Below, one piece after another: positions 1-12,244 of a stretch of 64,000 nucleotides of DNA. Each line of letters opens with the position of its first letter. Within the stretch, counting starts at the first letter, position 1. The DNA is taken from positions 5,208,001 through 5,272,000 of the forward strand of contig OY992834.1 of assembly GCA_963921425.1 (NCBI GenBank), in the 5' to 3' direction. A model generated the notes under the pieces. It ran no database searches. It saw only the letters and a list, made by a program, of their open reading frames with translations, and was not told where the DNA came from. The DNA comes from Dryas octopetala. Its lineage: Eukaryota; Streptophyta; Magnoliopsida; Rosales; Rosaceae. The position numbers and the translations under genes are program-made.

Positions 1-77
1 GGAGAGCAAGCGGGTTGTCGGGTTGGAAGGGAGACGATAAATCGGGTCGTATAATAGCCGGGAGCTTCGGTGGCCAT
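1..77 (-). CDS. Possible N-terminus of a gene running off the left edge (unrecognised)
   Basis: On the minus strand an ATG in a favourable context (CCATGG) at 77 opens a frame that stays open to the window edge (25 codons). It begins MATEAPGYYTT and is rich in Ser, Thr and Arg, as a transit peptide could be. The first ~170 bases are clearly GC-richer than the flanking intergenic DNA. I do not recognise the protein. Too little is visible to exclude a chance frame or a 5' UTR. Confidence 0.25.
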   Translation of the reverse strand, partial: MATEAPGYYTTRFIVSLPTRQPACS

Positions 78-1057
78 GGACGTCTGATGAAGTTCGTACT
101 GAAGACAAACGCTGCCCTTTTGTATTACGAATCTAAGATGACTTGATGACAGGCCCACGCGCACGTGTCGCGCGTGATGATCTGTTTTAGACTTGATTAT
201 TATTTAAGACGAAACTAAACATGATGCTATTTTTCTTGGATTATTCTGCAAAATCTATCTTTTCAAGAAATTTATTGTTTTTGGCTTTATAAAAATCATA
301 GAAGAAAACAAAAAATAATCTTCGAAAATGATATCAAAGGGATGGTGAAGCCTCCTAATCCCCATTGTTTTTCAAAGTGTGCATATTTTGATGGCTAAAT
401 TTCACATTATTTTGACAAGCTGGTTGAGATTTCTCTTAAATCATTAGCTAAAGAGGGTGGCAGTGACAATGGATTTTCATTTTCTTCTTCTATTGTGAAT
501 TTTGTTCTTCAAAAAGATGGAATTCCACATGCTAAAGAGATATATAAACCGTAGGTGGTTTCATTATGGGCTAGATCTTTCTCCCCAAAGAATTGCTCAC
601 ATCCATAAGAACTCTACATTATACTTGAACCAAAATTGTTTGGTATATAATTTTTAATTATTTTAGCTCACCCCACTGTTTTTGAAAGTGTGCATATTTT
701 GATCCTTACCCTCACACAAATGATTCATTCCCAAGTCTGAACTTAAAAATTATGCTTCATAAAAGTAGCAAGGATAAGGAATCCCCCACAGAGAATAGGG
801 CAGAAATGAGGAGGAATTTTGGTCTCATGGCATAATTTCGGTCATGCATTACTCCGTTGCTATTTCTTTTGTCATACAAAAGAAAAAGGGTAAGGTGAAT
901 ATGAAATTAAACTTTCATGTAATGAGTATATATATATTTATTGTCTTTATATTTATAATAACGAAACATAAAATATAATGAAAGTGATACACATAAAATT
1001 TATACACATCGGTAATTTATTCTTCTTAATGGTCATACAATGTGCTGGTTCTTATTA
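78..1057. other. Intergenic; short direct repeat and a weak coding-like stretch
   Basis: No gene can be supported. A roughly 35-bp motif with the core AAAGTGTGCATATTTTGAT occurs twice in direct orientation (about 375-395 and 682-705). A 50-codon open stretch on the plus strand (about 412-554, containing DKLVEISLKSLAKEGG) has coding-like composition but no recognised homology, and a stop lies just upstream. It may be a decayed exon. Confidence 0.4.
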
Positions 1058-1393
1058 GAGTTAAATACAAAAATAGTCCACGAACTTTACTGTGATTCTT
1101 AATTTGGTTTATTAACAATAAAAAGTGTCAATTTGAACCACGAATTTCTCAAATTGTATCAAAGTAGTACAAACGTTAATTTTCATAAAAAAAAAAAAAA
1201 TAACGGAACTAGTCATATATACAACATGTAATTTCATTCATCACATTTTGGCTTAATTTTTTTTATGTAAGTTAATGTTTGTACTATTTTGGTACAACTT
1301 GAGAAATTTATGGACCAAATTGATAGTTTTTATAGTTAATGAACCAAATTGAAAATTATAGTAAAATTTGTAAACCATTTTTGTATTTAACTC
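1058..1393. mobile_element. MITE with ~130-bp terminal inverted repeats
   Basis: The left arm starting GAGTTAAATACAAAAAT is matched, in inverted orientation, by the right arm ending ATTTTTGTATTTAACTC. The arms remain similar over roughly 130 bp each (shared blocks such as ACGTTAA and GTACAAAC) around a short AT-rich centre. The whole unit is about 336 bp with no coding capacity. The size and full-length foldback structure are those of a non-autonomous miniature DNA transposon. Superfamily is not assigned because no clear TSD is seen. Confidence 0.75.
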
Positions 1394-4300
1394 TTTTACC
1401 ACACGTTCTTAGTAAGACTCCATGGGTCATGGCCCAAATAATTATGAATAGTTGTCGGGGTTTGGACCACCGACCAGTGGACCACCTTTTTCATTTCACA
1501 TGAAACTGGAGAAGAAGCGTGTCTCAGGGTCAGGGCCCAGAGAAAAAATTGCATGTAAGAAATGGTTAACTGCATAAAGCCCTTGTGATTGAAAAATCGT
1601 TTGACCCAAAAAAAAAAAAATAGGTTGAATCATTTTACAACGCTTGTCACGAACCCCACACGAGCACACCCCCATCTCGTGATCGTGGGTCCCAGGAAGC
1701 CCTTGTGAGCAACGATCCAAAATGGCTCAGAGGCGTTTCTTTGATTTAAGTGATTAGCTAATGATGATATGCCACGTGTCGAGTCGCTTATTATATCCAG
1801 ATTCCGCGTGTCGCTGGCGTGTCCGTGATGTGACCGTTGACCAAACAATCTCCTTATAAAACACAAGGCACGCCACGGCCACGCCACCTGCTTTGGCTTT
1901 GTTTATCAAAACTCGTCGTTTAGCAAGAATGTTCTACAGGGCCCACCAGCATTTTTAATTATAGGGGATTTTAAATTGGATAATTTATAATTTTATAGAG
2001 CTCTAGGGTGGGCCTACAGCCATGAAAATCTTCGGTCATTACCAAAAGAAGAGATAAGGGTGGGCCACTCTGTTGAGAATCTAGTACGACTCTGGGCCCT
2101 TGCCTATGGCCTTTTGGACCAGTTTTCATTTACTGGGGTTTTAACTTTTAAGTGAAGCTGTCACTAATCACTCTCACTAGTACTGTAAAACAGCATAGAA
2201 TTTGATGATATAATTTTCTTTTTTCTTTTTTATATTAAACTACTAATGTTGAAGAACTGTTTAGGAACAACTAATACAATTCCTAAATTGATATTGAAAT
2301 TGACTTATCACTAGTTAAACAATAGAGATAGTGGAAGAATCATCAAACACTAGTACTAAATTTCCATCATTAAATGCTATGCATGGAGGGTAAAATAATA
2401 GTATCTTAATAGACAAAAATAAATAAAGTTTAGAGTAAGTTTGGATATAAATAAATAAAATAAGATAAAATAAATTGAGATCTAAAACTTTGTGTTTTGT
2501 TTTGGTATCCAGATTCCAGAACACTTATTTTACGAAAATGCTATTTTGCCACACTGTCTCGAAATATAAATTAATATGATATGTTATTATACTATAAATC
2601 TAGATATTAATCATATTGATTATTGTTAAATATGTGGTAATTCACAGTATATAAAATGCTTACATTATCGAATGGTTTGGTAATAAAATATTACCCTCTT
2701 AGTTTTTCATTATAATAGATGGTCATAACTCATAAGTCATAAGTAACAACCAACAAGTGTGTAATACCAAATTCCAAAACACAAGGTTAATGAAAATGGA
2801 GGGAAAATGCAACGATTAGACATCCAATTTCTGCTCCAACCCCAAGAGACATTAAAAAAAATCCACTAACATTTCTAATCATCCAAAAGGAAAAGTGGGT
2901 TAAGATTTGAGGGAAGATTTTGTTCTCACTTTTCCTTGTTGAATCTATTGGGTCATTTGGATCACCTCTCCAAAGTCCAATGTGAAATCGATTTTTTGCT
3001 TTCTTTTTGTTCTTTTTCGGTCCCTTTGGCACGCCTAAGCTAAATTCCAATGATTAACAATCAAAACCTTAATAATTACGATATTTTGAATTGATTGCCT
3101 CTAATTAAAGTGTACGAAAAATAATAATAATAATTTTGACCGTTGAGGAAAGCAAAGTTTTCTGTTTGACCTCCTCAAGCAATACACACAACACTAGTAA
3201 CAAAAACTGAGAACAATTAGAGATAATGAAAGGAAAAAGAGATAGGGAGAAAAGGAAGAGCCCAAAAAAACAAAACAAAAGAGACAGATGGAAAAGACTG
3301 TGGTGACCTTGTACACTTTGTGAGTTTGTGGCATTTGAGTTGGTATTAAGACAAGCCAAGAAAGCATGGGAAATGGCAGATTGGCAATGCATGATTTTTG
3401 ATTAGTTTGTTCACCTAACCCCATCTCAAAATAATAACGTGACACCTTTTGTTTTTTTGGGTATCAACAAAATTTGTATCTTCTTGGAGCATCAAATGTT
3501 TGCATGCCTAAACTCATGAGATAGGGCCCATCAATGTAATTATACAATTTATACTTGTTCGATTTTATCGACCGATATTCAATATTGGATTTTTATTTCA
3601 CTCACTTTCGTATATTAAGTATTCACAATGTATTATGAATTTATTACTATTTTATCATAGTAAATAAAATTGATGTGATTATATAAACAATTTAGGGGTA
3701 CGTTCATGAACAACGGTTTTTGCACAAAAATTGTGTACAAAGTATGCTTGAATTTGGTTCTCCACCTTCTATGTTAAAATTAAATATATCCAGCACATTG
3801 TATTGGAATTTTATAGAAACAAATAGAATCCAATTTCGTCAGACTTATGTAATTTTTTTTTTATACAGAAAAACAATATCTATTAGATTACATTAATGCA
3901 TTTTTTATTTAAAGGAAAGGCCTTATGTGTGTGAACAATGTGTCCACCGTGCCAACTTGCCAGTGCCAGAGCTGGTACTCAAATTATTTATTTGTCAAGA
4001 CTAAATAACCACTTCCAACTTGTGGGTCATTTTATGAGATTGACCAAAAAAAAAAAAACAAAGGAACTTTAGGAGAATTTTATTGTAATAATACTTCAGC
4101 TCAAATTGAGCCACTTAATTTTTTTCCCATAAGAAAATTCGAACTTACAATCTTTTTCAACATATTGAAAAAATAGTTGGTTGGTAATTGGGGTAGTTAA
4201 GTGTAGCTTACTTATTTTAGTACATTATTAATTTTGTTACGATACTTATTATAGTATTTCAGCTTTTGCATTGAAGTGTCAAAAAAAAAAGCTTTAGGAT

Positions 4301-5440
4301 TTCGAAAAGTTCCTACATTTTAACGAATGGTCAGATCCATGACGACACACAACATGAACCCACAGTATGATAATAAACAAGAAGGGAAACCAAACCAGCT
4401 GTAAAATTTGAAGGGACGAAAATGACCCCACACATGCATAGTAATCAGACTCCTCACATGTTGTTGAGCAGTTTAGGAATCTGATGGCAAAATATACACA
4501 AACCATGAAAGCCAGGGGAAGGTTCAAGAGTCAAGACTGCCCCCTCCCTATACTAGATAAGAGGTCAAAGTGGTCCACAACTGGTCAAAGCCCTGAAAAA
4601 CGAAGGGCAATTTGGTCATTTCAATTACAGATACATTGGAAGCTGAACCCAAATTGGCAATTACTTCTCCAGCTATTAGAGGTCCTATTAGTAGAAGTGA
4701 CAGTCTGATTGCATATGCAGCATATGGCATCAAAGATTAGTACACAATTTTTAATTTTTTTTACCAAAAAGTCTTACATTTAAATAGTAATGTAAAGAAG
4801 GGGCATCTTTGCATAAGAGTCTCTGTCTCCCATGTTGGTCCATCTTCTAGTGAGACTTACCCATTTTTATATTAATCTCTAACATTCATGTTCTTAATTT
4901 CTTATTAACAAAAAAATTAATAATATTATACCACCTGTGTCAGCCAAGCTTACCAGATCCACAATTCCATGGAATCTTCTCCTTTCTCTATGCTAAAGAA
5001 GTGATGTGAAGCAAACCCATCACTTCAATTTCAAGAACAAGCAAACCCATGAAAAAGAATTAAGCATCAAAAGCAAGAAATGAAGGGCAGGGGATCAAAA
5101 TCTCAATTTGATTGTGTTTCATTTAAATCTCTCTCTCGCTCTCTAATATTCTCAGATAGTAATTAACAGTGGAGACAACATGATCAAGAACCCTGGAGAT
5201 TCAGAGCCCAAAAAAATCTAACCCATAAAAAAAAGAAATCAAAGAAAGGAAACAAAAAATTTATGTACAAGTATAAATCATCCTCCTCCTCCTCCTCCTG
5301 CTTGGCCCTCAAGAAAAAAAGAAAAAGAAAAAAGAAGCTAGAACGGAAGTGGGTTTCTGGAGCAAAACCCAAACCCCAAAAAAGATCTAACAGAAATAAA
5401 GCAAGGATTATAAGAGAGAAGAAAAATATTTCATTTTTCA
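1394..5440. other. Intergenic, AT-rich; no gene seen apart from a promoter-like cluster
   Basis: Poly-A/T runs and short AT-rich repeats dominate. Open frames are short, overlap on both strands and lack recognisable motifs. A promoter-like cluster at about 1770-1860 is listed separately. The last 500 bases are probably the 3' flank of the DVL/RTFL gene, which is transcribed toward this region. Confidence 0.6.
1771..1860 (+). promoter_or_regulatory. Promoter-like cluster: G-box/ABRE, W-box, TATA
   Basis: Within 90 bp lie a G-box/ABRE (GCCACGTGTC, 1771-1780), a W-box type core (CCGTTGACC, about 1833-1841) and a TATA-like CTTATAAAAC (about 1853-1862), all in plus-strand order. No coding region follows on the plus strand, so this may be a remnant promoter or a non-coding transcript start. 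The motifs are seen directly; the function is inferred. Confidence 0.35.
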
Positions 5441-5441
5441 T

Positions 5442-5464
5442 TCTCTCTCTCTCTCTCTCTCTCT
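5442..5464. repeat. (CT)n microsatellite
   Basis: About 11 uninterrupted CT units just beyond the stop codon of the DVL gene, so probably within its 3' UTR (GA repeats in the transcript). Confidence 0.9.
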
Positions 5465-5502
5465 AGTTCCTCCTCCTTTTTTCTATCAAGTATCAAACAC
5501 TT

Positions 5503-5805
5503 TTATGAATCGCTGTAGTCATGCCAGCAGATGAGCATAGTAACACAGCGCCTCATGATGTAGAAGCGAGCCCTCTGCTCCTTCACCAATCTTGCACACT
5601 TTCTGCTGAAAGAGCACCTTCTCTGTGACTGTGACTGTGACTGTGACTGTGAGGAATTCTTCATGAGAGAATTACAAGAAGAAGAGCGGCTTGATCTTGA
5701 TGACCCTTCTTTCTTTGACAGCTTCCACTTCTCATCAAAGTAGAAAGGCGGTGGATGATGAGCACTTGGAGTTGTAGTGGCAGATACAGATACAGAAGAA
5801 GCCAT
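5503..5805 (-). CDS. DVL/ROTUNDIFOLIA-like small polypeptide
   Basis: The single-exon frame encodes a 100-residue basic polypeptide. The C-terminal third (residues ~62-97) carries the plant DVL/RTFL domain: a CARLVKEQRARFY stretch, then IMRRCVTML and CWHDY. In this family the domain is sufficient to restrict cell proliferation along the organ axis when over-expressed, and the protein sits at the plasma membrane. The N-terminal part is low complexity, with Ser-rich stretches and a perfect (SQ)5 run from a tandem hexanucleotide. The frame stays open upstream to an ATG at 6045. I prefer the ATG at 5805 (MASSV) because a minus-strand TATA box lies at 5979-5986, placing transcription start near 5950, and because the upstream residues include a (PK)n simple repeat unlike the family. 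Family membership is secure; the exact paralogue is not. Confidence 0.93.
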   Translation of the reverse strand: MASSVSVSATTTPSAHHPPPFYFDEKWKLSKKEGSSRSSRSSSCNSLMKNSSQSQSQSQSQRRCSFSRKCARLVKEQRARFYIMRRCVTMLICWHDYSDS

Positions 5806-5822
5806 AAATGAATATGGGTTTT

Positions 5823-5882
5823 GCAAGATGACTTCTTTAATGGGTTTTTTTGGCTTTGGCTTTGGCTTTGGCTTTGGCTTTG
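5823..5882. repeat. Hexanucleotide repeat in 5' UTR of DVL gene
   Basis: Five or so tandem GGCTTT units (plus-strand sense) lie between the inferred transcription start and the chosen ATG. If translated from the more distal in-frame ATG they would give Lys-Pro dipeptide repeats, which argues that this is leader sequence. Confidence 0.7.
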
Positions 5883-5978
5883 GAGAAACAGAGCAAACAA
5901 GAAGTGAAAAAACGGTGGATTTGCGAGTAATGAGAGACTGAGTCACACTGACGGAGGAGGATGGTGAGTTGGGTTTGC

Positions 5979-5986
5979 TATTTATA
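5979..5986 (-). promoter_or_regulatory. TATA box of DVL/RTFL gene
   Basis: The minus strand reads TATAAATA, about 175 bp upstream of the preferred ATG at 5805. It lies downstream of the more distal in-frame ATG (6045), so it decides between the two starts. Confidence 0.7.
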
Positions 5987-6045
5987 AGGACTTGGAAAAA
6001 GAAAATATTAAGGGGTTTGTGTGTGTGTGTGGCAGTGGGTATCAC

Positions 6046-8814
6046 CTGGGCCTTCTTTGCCTCGAGAGGTCCACCATAAATTTAATTAATTAATTTATTT
6101 TATAGTATAATAAACAAAGGAAAATGTCATTGTTAAAGTTAAAATTTTTGTTGCTTATAATAATATATTTTGGTTGTTTATTGCCAAATAGTAGTATTAT
6201 AAAGTGGTGGGTTCCCAAAGCACCCACGTCATGGGCTACTTAGCTCAGTGAAAGAGAGATAGGGAGTTAAATGCAGGAAATCTCACTTGGCTTGTGGGGA
6301 TGTAACTGTGAATAGGGTTTGGGGAAAATGACTTTTATGGAATCTTCAAAAGCTATACATAGCTCATAGCTGCTCTACAACTATGAGGGATGAATGAGGC
6401 AGTTCAAAGGAAAAAGTTTAGGCTGCAGAGAGGATCAAATTACTGATGCTCCTTTCTGAGAGTTTAACTCCTCTGGCAGGTGTAGTGAAAATTTTGAAGT
6501 AATAAGTAACAGTCCTTAATTTTTAAGAGTTGAGTATCCAAGTGGGTAAAAAGAGTGAAAAAATAGGTTCCAATATAATGGTTTAATATAATAGTTGAAG
6601 GGTTTGATAATAATAGTCCGAATTTGTATTTTCAAACGTTTATTTTTTTTATTAGTCCGAATTTGTATTTATTTATTTATTTTAATTCAATCAGGCCAAA
6701 AAAACAAAATTAATTCAAGGATTTTATTGTAATTGTAAGAATAAAGTACCTCCATCACTCAAATTATAAGTCTCCCCATGGACTTGAAGTTTAATGTATT
6801 TTAGAGAGATTTATGACAGGTTATGGGGTGTTTATTATATGAAAATTGTATTGTCAAAGAGAAATAAGTAATTTATTTGCACAATATTGTGACTTAATGA
6901 TAGATTTTAACTCGTTGTATTGTCTAGCATCAACCTTAATTATTTGAAATTCTTAATTTAGAAAAATCTCAATTATCTGAAGTAAATTTGAATAATGTTT
7001 CAAACAAAAATTTACTTAATCAAGTTGACGGTGCTTAATATTACATTTTAGACTATATTATAATAAGAATATTCTTTATTTTTAGAATTTTATCGTCAAC
7101 ATCATGAAAAATTTTATGCAAAGGAATAATTTTTAGCTAAAACGTTTGGGCCAAATGTATGTTGCTTTCTGTCTCTCAAGGAACATATTGATATTGGAGC
7201 GTAGTTGCATTTGCACGTAGCTTTCATAAATGTACCCATGAACAAAATCAATGCCCATAGCTTCATTGATCCAAGCCTCCAAGGTGTCCTGGAATTACGT
7301 AAGTTATAAGATAAATGCAAAATTAATAAAAATACATAATTTTCTTGTGTGTATGTGCCACCATTTAAAGTTAGTGAGTTTCAACGGTTCCACACTTTTC
7401 TTATGGCTAATTTGCAACACTCATTTGAAGAATGCATCTTAGAAAAAAAAAAAAAACAAAAATACCCTTAATGCAAAAGAAAAAAAAAAAACAAAGAGAG
7501 GAAACAATTGTATAGGACTTACACAATGTGTTTGCCGTCGATCATCTCATATTATTCTTATAAAATTCGAACTTAAGCACATTATGCTTGTTTCACAAAA
7601 GTTTTTCTCCTTAATTTATACAATATGCAAATTGCAATATCAATGAATTACAAGATTCTAAAAATTTAATCTGTTAAATTGAGACACAACACTATCTTAC
7701 GATAAATATGTGAAAATTGATAATTGTGTTGGAAGTTTCAATCTAAAATCAAATTTGTTATCATATCAAACAATTACTAGATTTCAAAATTTTAAATTTT
7801 AAAAAAATAATTAATGTATATCCACCTGACTTACAAGAGAGTTCAACCCCAATAGGGCCAATACTCAAATCATTCATCTTGCTTTTGGATTTCCTAAAAT
7901 ATTGTTTTTCATTTTGCACATATATATTTATCGATTATTCTTATTTACTTGGTTTGATTTTCCTCTGTTATCTTTTATCGAACAAGTGTTATAAATGATT
8001 ATGTGGATGTGACTTTACGTGGGACTGGGGCGAGCATGTCCATTGTGGGGCTTGATCAATGAAAAAGGCTTAGGTCGATCACTCCCACAGTGACGTATCA
8101 TATATGTTCTGATCAGTCAGACGAGCTATGTTTAGCTTCAGCACATAATCTCAACAAAAAGTGGACCCATCAATCCATGGCTTTGATCATTGCATATGGC
8201 AAATTGATAGAATGCCAATGTAGCTAGTGACGTGATGGGAAATATACCCTTGGGGTTTTGGTGCCTATTTTGCTTCGATATAACCCTCTAAGTTTTCAGA
8301 ACAAAAGAGAAAAATAAAAACAAGAGATGTTATTGGCATTTCAAAAATGTCATCATGCATTTTTTCTTTATTTTTTGAATAATTTAAATTCAATTTAAAC
8401 TAATTTTTTCTTAAATAATAAGAAAAGGTTAAAGTTTAATTGGGGGTTACTTGGGAATTAAATTAACAAAATCAAATTAAAATAATAATAAAATAAAAGT
8501 GGAGTGTAAATAGCACTTCTCATAACAAAAAAACCCACTAAGTTTACACTCACCAGATCAAGCTCTATGTATTTCTCAATTGTTAGATGAAGCTGATGAA
8601 GGAAAAAACAAAATTGTTAGATCAAGAAGTGTAATAAACAAAACATTTATTCTATATCGATCAGTTTTTCGAGTTGAGTTGTTCGGAAATTTTTCATATC
8701 CCTATCCCGCTATCCATCCAACTTTAGTTTGGATTTGTAACAAAAAAATGTTTAATTTAGATTACAAAATTATTTTAGTATTTATAAAAAATGTAGAAGT
8801 TCGTTATTGATCCC
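6046..8814. other. Intergenic; nothing gene-like seen
   Basis: AT-rich DNA with homopolymer runs. The proximal few hundred bases are the upstream region of the DVL gene. Short open frames such as those around 7114-7442 have no motif and no supporting codon bias. Confidence 0.6.
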
Positions 8815-9180
8815 TTTAGTTTGGGGCAATTCCACTTAAGTCCTTATAATTTTAATCACGCAAATGTTATCCATATGGTTTACTAATTGTTGTAATTCAA
8901 ATACACACTCTTAAAGGCCAAGAAAAAAATACACACTTTTAATTTCATCAATTTGTTCAACAAAAATAGCATGTGACAACAGGATTCAAGATATTTTAGA
9001 TAGTAACAATGAAACTAAACTACCCTAAAGCTTAAAACACTCTCACTTGTGCGCTTTATGTGTTATTTCATCGAACAAATTGAAGAAATTAATGTGTCAT
9101 CGAATTAGAAAATTAGGACTACATGAACAAAATTAAAACAGTTAAAACTATAAGGAATTAAGTAAAACTTGATTACTTGA
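8815..9180. mobile_element. MITE-like foldback element
   Basis: The left arm (CACTTAAGTCCTTATAATTTTAA, then TTCATCAATTTGTTC) recurs in inverted orientation in the right arm (as TTAAAACTATAAGGAATTAAGT and GAACAAATTGAAGAAATTAA). Each arm is about 170-190 bp with perhaps 70-75% similarity, so this is an old copy. There is no coding capacity, and the ends are approximate. Confidence 0.6.
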
Positions 9181-11819
9181 TGCGAACTACATGAACAAAA
9201 AAAGAAATTTGAGCCTATAAACGATATTTACATGAATTATCCAAAATGTTTAAGATTATAATTTGGTCCCACCCCATGCCTACTATATAAAAAAATAAAA
9301 AATGTGTGAAAAGCGAGTGGAGATTAAATACTTATTTTAGGAGAAAGGATAGGGTGATCACATGGTGCACATGGTAATAGTATCGTTCGGTGGGCCCCTT
9401 TTATTTTACGGTTGGTTGTGCGTTAAATTTAAGAGTTGCTTGCTTATCATGTCCCTTTGCACACGTGTCGCTCGCCGCAATGGGAGCCTTCTGTCCCCGC
9501 TCGTTCGGACCAAAAGTCCTTCCCGTGCTCTACTTTTTCTGGTCAACGGTCAACATATTTATGCCAGAGAGGATCTCCTCCCTACACGTGTAAATCAAGG
9601 TAATATGGATTGGAGAGAGACTAGATTTTTTATCTTATTTATTTGAAATGAAAATTGAAATCTAAAACTGTCGATGAACCCGTGGAACTTTGGATTCGAA
9701 CCCTTGGACTTTGTATGATTCCTGCAACAGAGTTTACAACCATGTTACAAACTTTTGATGTTCTAGCTTGGGCCTTGAACATAAAAAATAGTTTCTAAAA
9801 TATACTTGGCAAAAACAACAACAAAAACTTTTGAAATGGACATCCGTTCACTTTTAGGGACTAAGTCGAAGTTATTTCGATTTGATTTAGAGAAATCATC
9901 CTGTGTTACCATAACATTATATGACAATACTGACATAGTGTTACAAATTAATAATATTATAATAAGTAGTTGTTTGTGAAATCAAAGCTCATTGTTAAAG
10001 GAATTAAATTTTGACCTCATTTCATGATTTCCAAACTAGAACCCTTTCAAAAATAAATCGAATGGACTTTGATTTATTTTCAGAAGCTGCCTTACATACA
10101 TAGCATTTCCTGTGATATTAATTAACTTGCAAGAGAAAATTTAATCAAACTAGTTAAGTACTTAAGTATATGGGATAGAAAGATTCAAAGGATTACATTC
10201 AGCCAATGCTTAATTAAGCTCAAAGTTTCACTTTGTCCCAGATGAACAATGAATGGGTGTCCTAGTTAATTACAACAAAAGCATTATATACTAGTGTCTA
10301 GCTCATTGGTTTAGTTAAATGCATTTAGACAAACACTCCATATTCATATTGTCTGAAAATCTCATACATGATACACCTACCTCTCATGAACAAACATATG
10401 ACATATTACATGCCACAGACAACCTACCATGATCAGCAAACAGGAAAATCTTTAGCTGCTTAAAATTACTACTGCACTTAATGGATTGATGGCTTCATTT
10501 CCACACAAAAGGGCTGTGTTCTCTCAAACAACAAAATCCAGGACTACATCCTACATTGTACATTCCACTGAAATGGGCATTTTTAACACTTTCTATGTAG
10601 ATTATATACTAAAATAATTAAGTCTCCCCCCTTTCATGAACAAAAGGGTCAACTCTGCTTGATAACTAGTATATATTCTTCTTCACCTCTTTTAGACTGC
10701 ACATAACATACATGCAAAAACCATGAGGTGCATGCAGAGCCCTGCATTAACATGTCATGTTCAAGGGTTGGGGAACACTTGCTATAAAAATATTCCCCAA
10801 GCTTTTCTCCCATTGGATTTTATGGGTATCTTTGTTTTGCTTTTTCCATGGCCTTGACCCCTAAGAGCTATTGTTAAATGCAAAGGGCATGCGGCTAGCC
10901 GCTGAAAAAGGTGTTGATGCAGCCTTCTAATCTACCACATGAATAAGAAAGAACCCAAACAGAGTCTAGAAAACCCAAAATCACTAATTAAGCAGTAGAG
11001 GGCATCTAGGATCATGGGTAGTTAAGTAGTTAATTCAATAGAAGCTAAGCTTAATTAATTAAGTTTTGCACATTTTTGTCTTACTTGGTTCTTTTCAATC
11101 TTTAAGGTTTGGGACCACTAACAATAAGTCTTTTCAATTTTCATGGAGGCAAATAGCAGAGATAATATATATAATGTCCCTCTCTTCTATGCTGTGCTTA
11201 CCAGCTATGTGAATTGTTGGAGTGTTTGATTCTTGCAGTGCATGCATGTAACCATCCATAAATTGAAGGTTTCATAGAGTAAATTAAAATTGGAAGGAAT
11301 GCAAAATTCAAGAGTCAAAAAGAAGTACAAAACTAATACAAGCTAGCTAGCTAACTGCAAATCATTGATATGAATCCAAAAACCCCTTCAATGAAATGAA
11401 TGCCAGAAAATCGAAAACGATTCAGCTATCTCTTTTTCCATCATGAGGGCCTTTTGCAAATTTAATAATATCAAGAGTTCCAAAATAAAGTGCAGCAAGC
11501 CACCCACCTTTTAGCAGGCCATGTCAAATTGTCAATGGGTTGGGGGATACTAAAACTCTGAAAATATTTATCAAGATCTTTGCATATATATTTATTTTTT
11601 CAAGTGGACCTTTTGGTATATATATGCATACCCCATGATTTATTTGGATTGAAATTAGATGACTTTATGATTATGACCAGTCAAATTCTTCTCCAGCTGC
11701 ACACATTAACCTTTTAATTATGCTAATCAGATGCCACATGCAGAACTCAAAGAGCCAATTTAAGAAATGGTGGAATCTTTGATTAGATTATTGATTGTTA
11801 CACTTTTACCTCTAATTAA
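9181..11819. other. Intergenic; regulatory-motif cluster near 9.5 kb, otherwise nothing seen
   Basis: The segment at about 9380-9600 is GC-richer than its surroundings and holds two ACACGTG G-box cores (9461 and about 9584) and two adjacent GGTCAAC W-box-like motifs (9541-9553). The rest is AT-rich with CATGCA-type RY motifs. No coding region or RNA gene could be supported. Confidence 0.5.
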
Positions 11820-11965
11820 TTAATGCTGCAAAATCAGTATTGGATCAATAAGCTCCCAACATTATCCCCTTTGGCCAGTGATCTGTTTAGCCATGCAGAT
11901 AATACCATACATGACCTTACAATTTGACTATCCAACATGCCAATCACAACCCAATATTGTGTACT
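11820..11965. repeat. Diverged direct repeat, copy 1 (partner at 14.7 kb)
   Basis: This ~145-bp block (TAATGCTGCAAAATCA, then TTAGCCATGCAGA, AATACCA and ACATGACCTTAC) recurs in the same orientation at 14713-14870. It is non-coding and forms part of the nested local duplications of this interval. Confidence 0.75.
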
Positions 11966-12244
11966 TGCTAAGTTGCTATCCAAGAATGCATATAAACAAA
12001 AATATATATGATGTATATGAAGCAGCAGGAAATGGTTTATGTTGATTGCACACAATTTTTCTTTTCCAACTTCTTTTTTCTTGTTGATTTTGTGGCCTAA
12101 TGATAATTAGGATGATGATTTCTAGAGATTTCGTACCTCCTTTTTCAGCTCAGTGTATCTTCTCCGGAATTAAAAATCATAGACTCAATACAGATGTTCA
12201 CTGAGATTTGCTCTCATTGATTTTTGGTAACTAATTAAGCTCAT

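Noticed and set aside
5503..6045. Full 180-codon version of the DVL frame as the main product
   Set aside because: Its ATG lies upstream of the TATA box and the extra residues are simple repeats absent from the family; kept only as a possible isoform.
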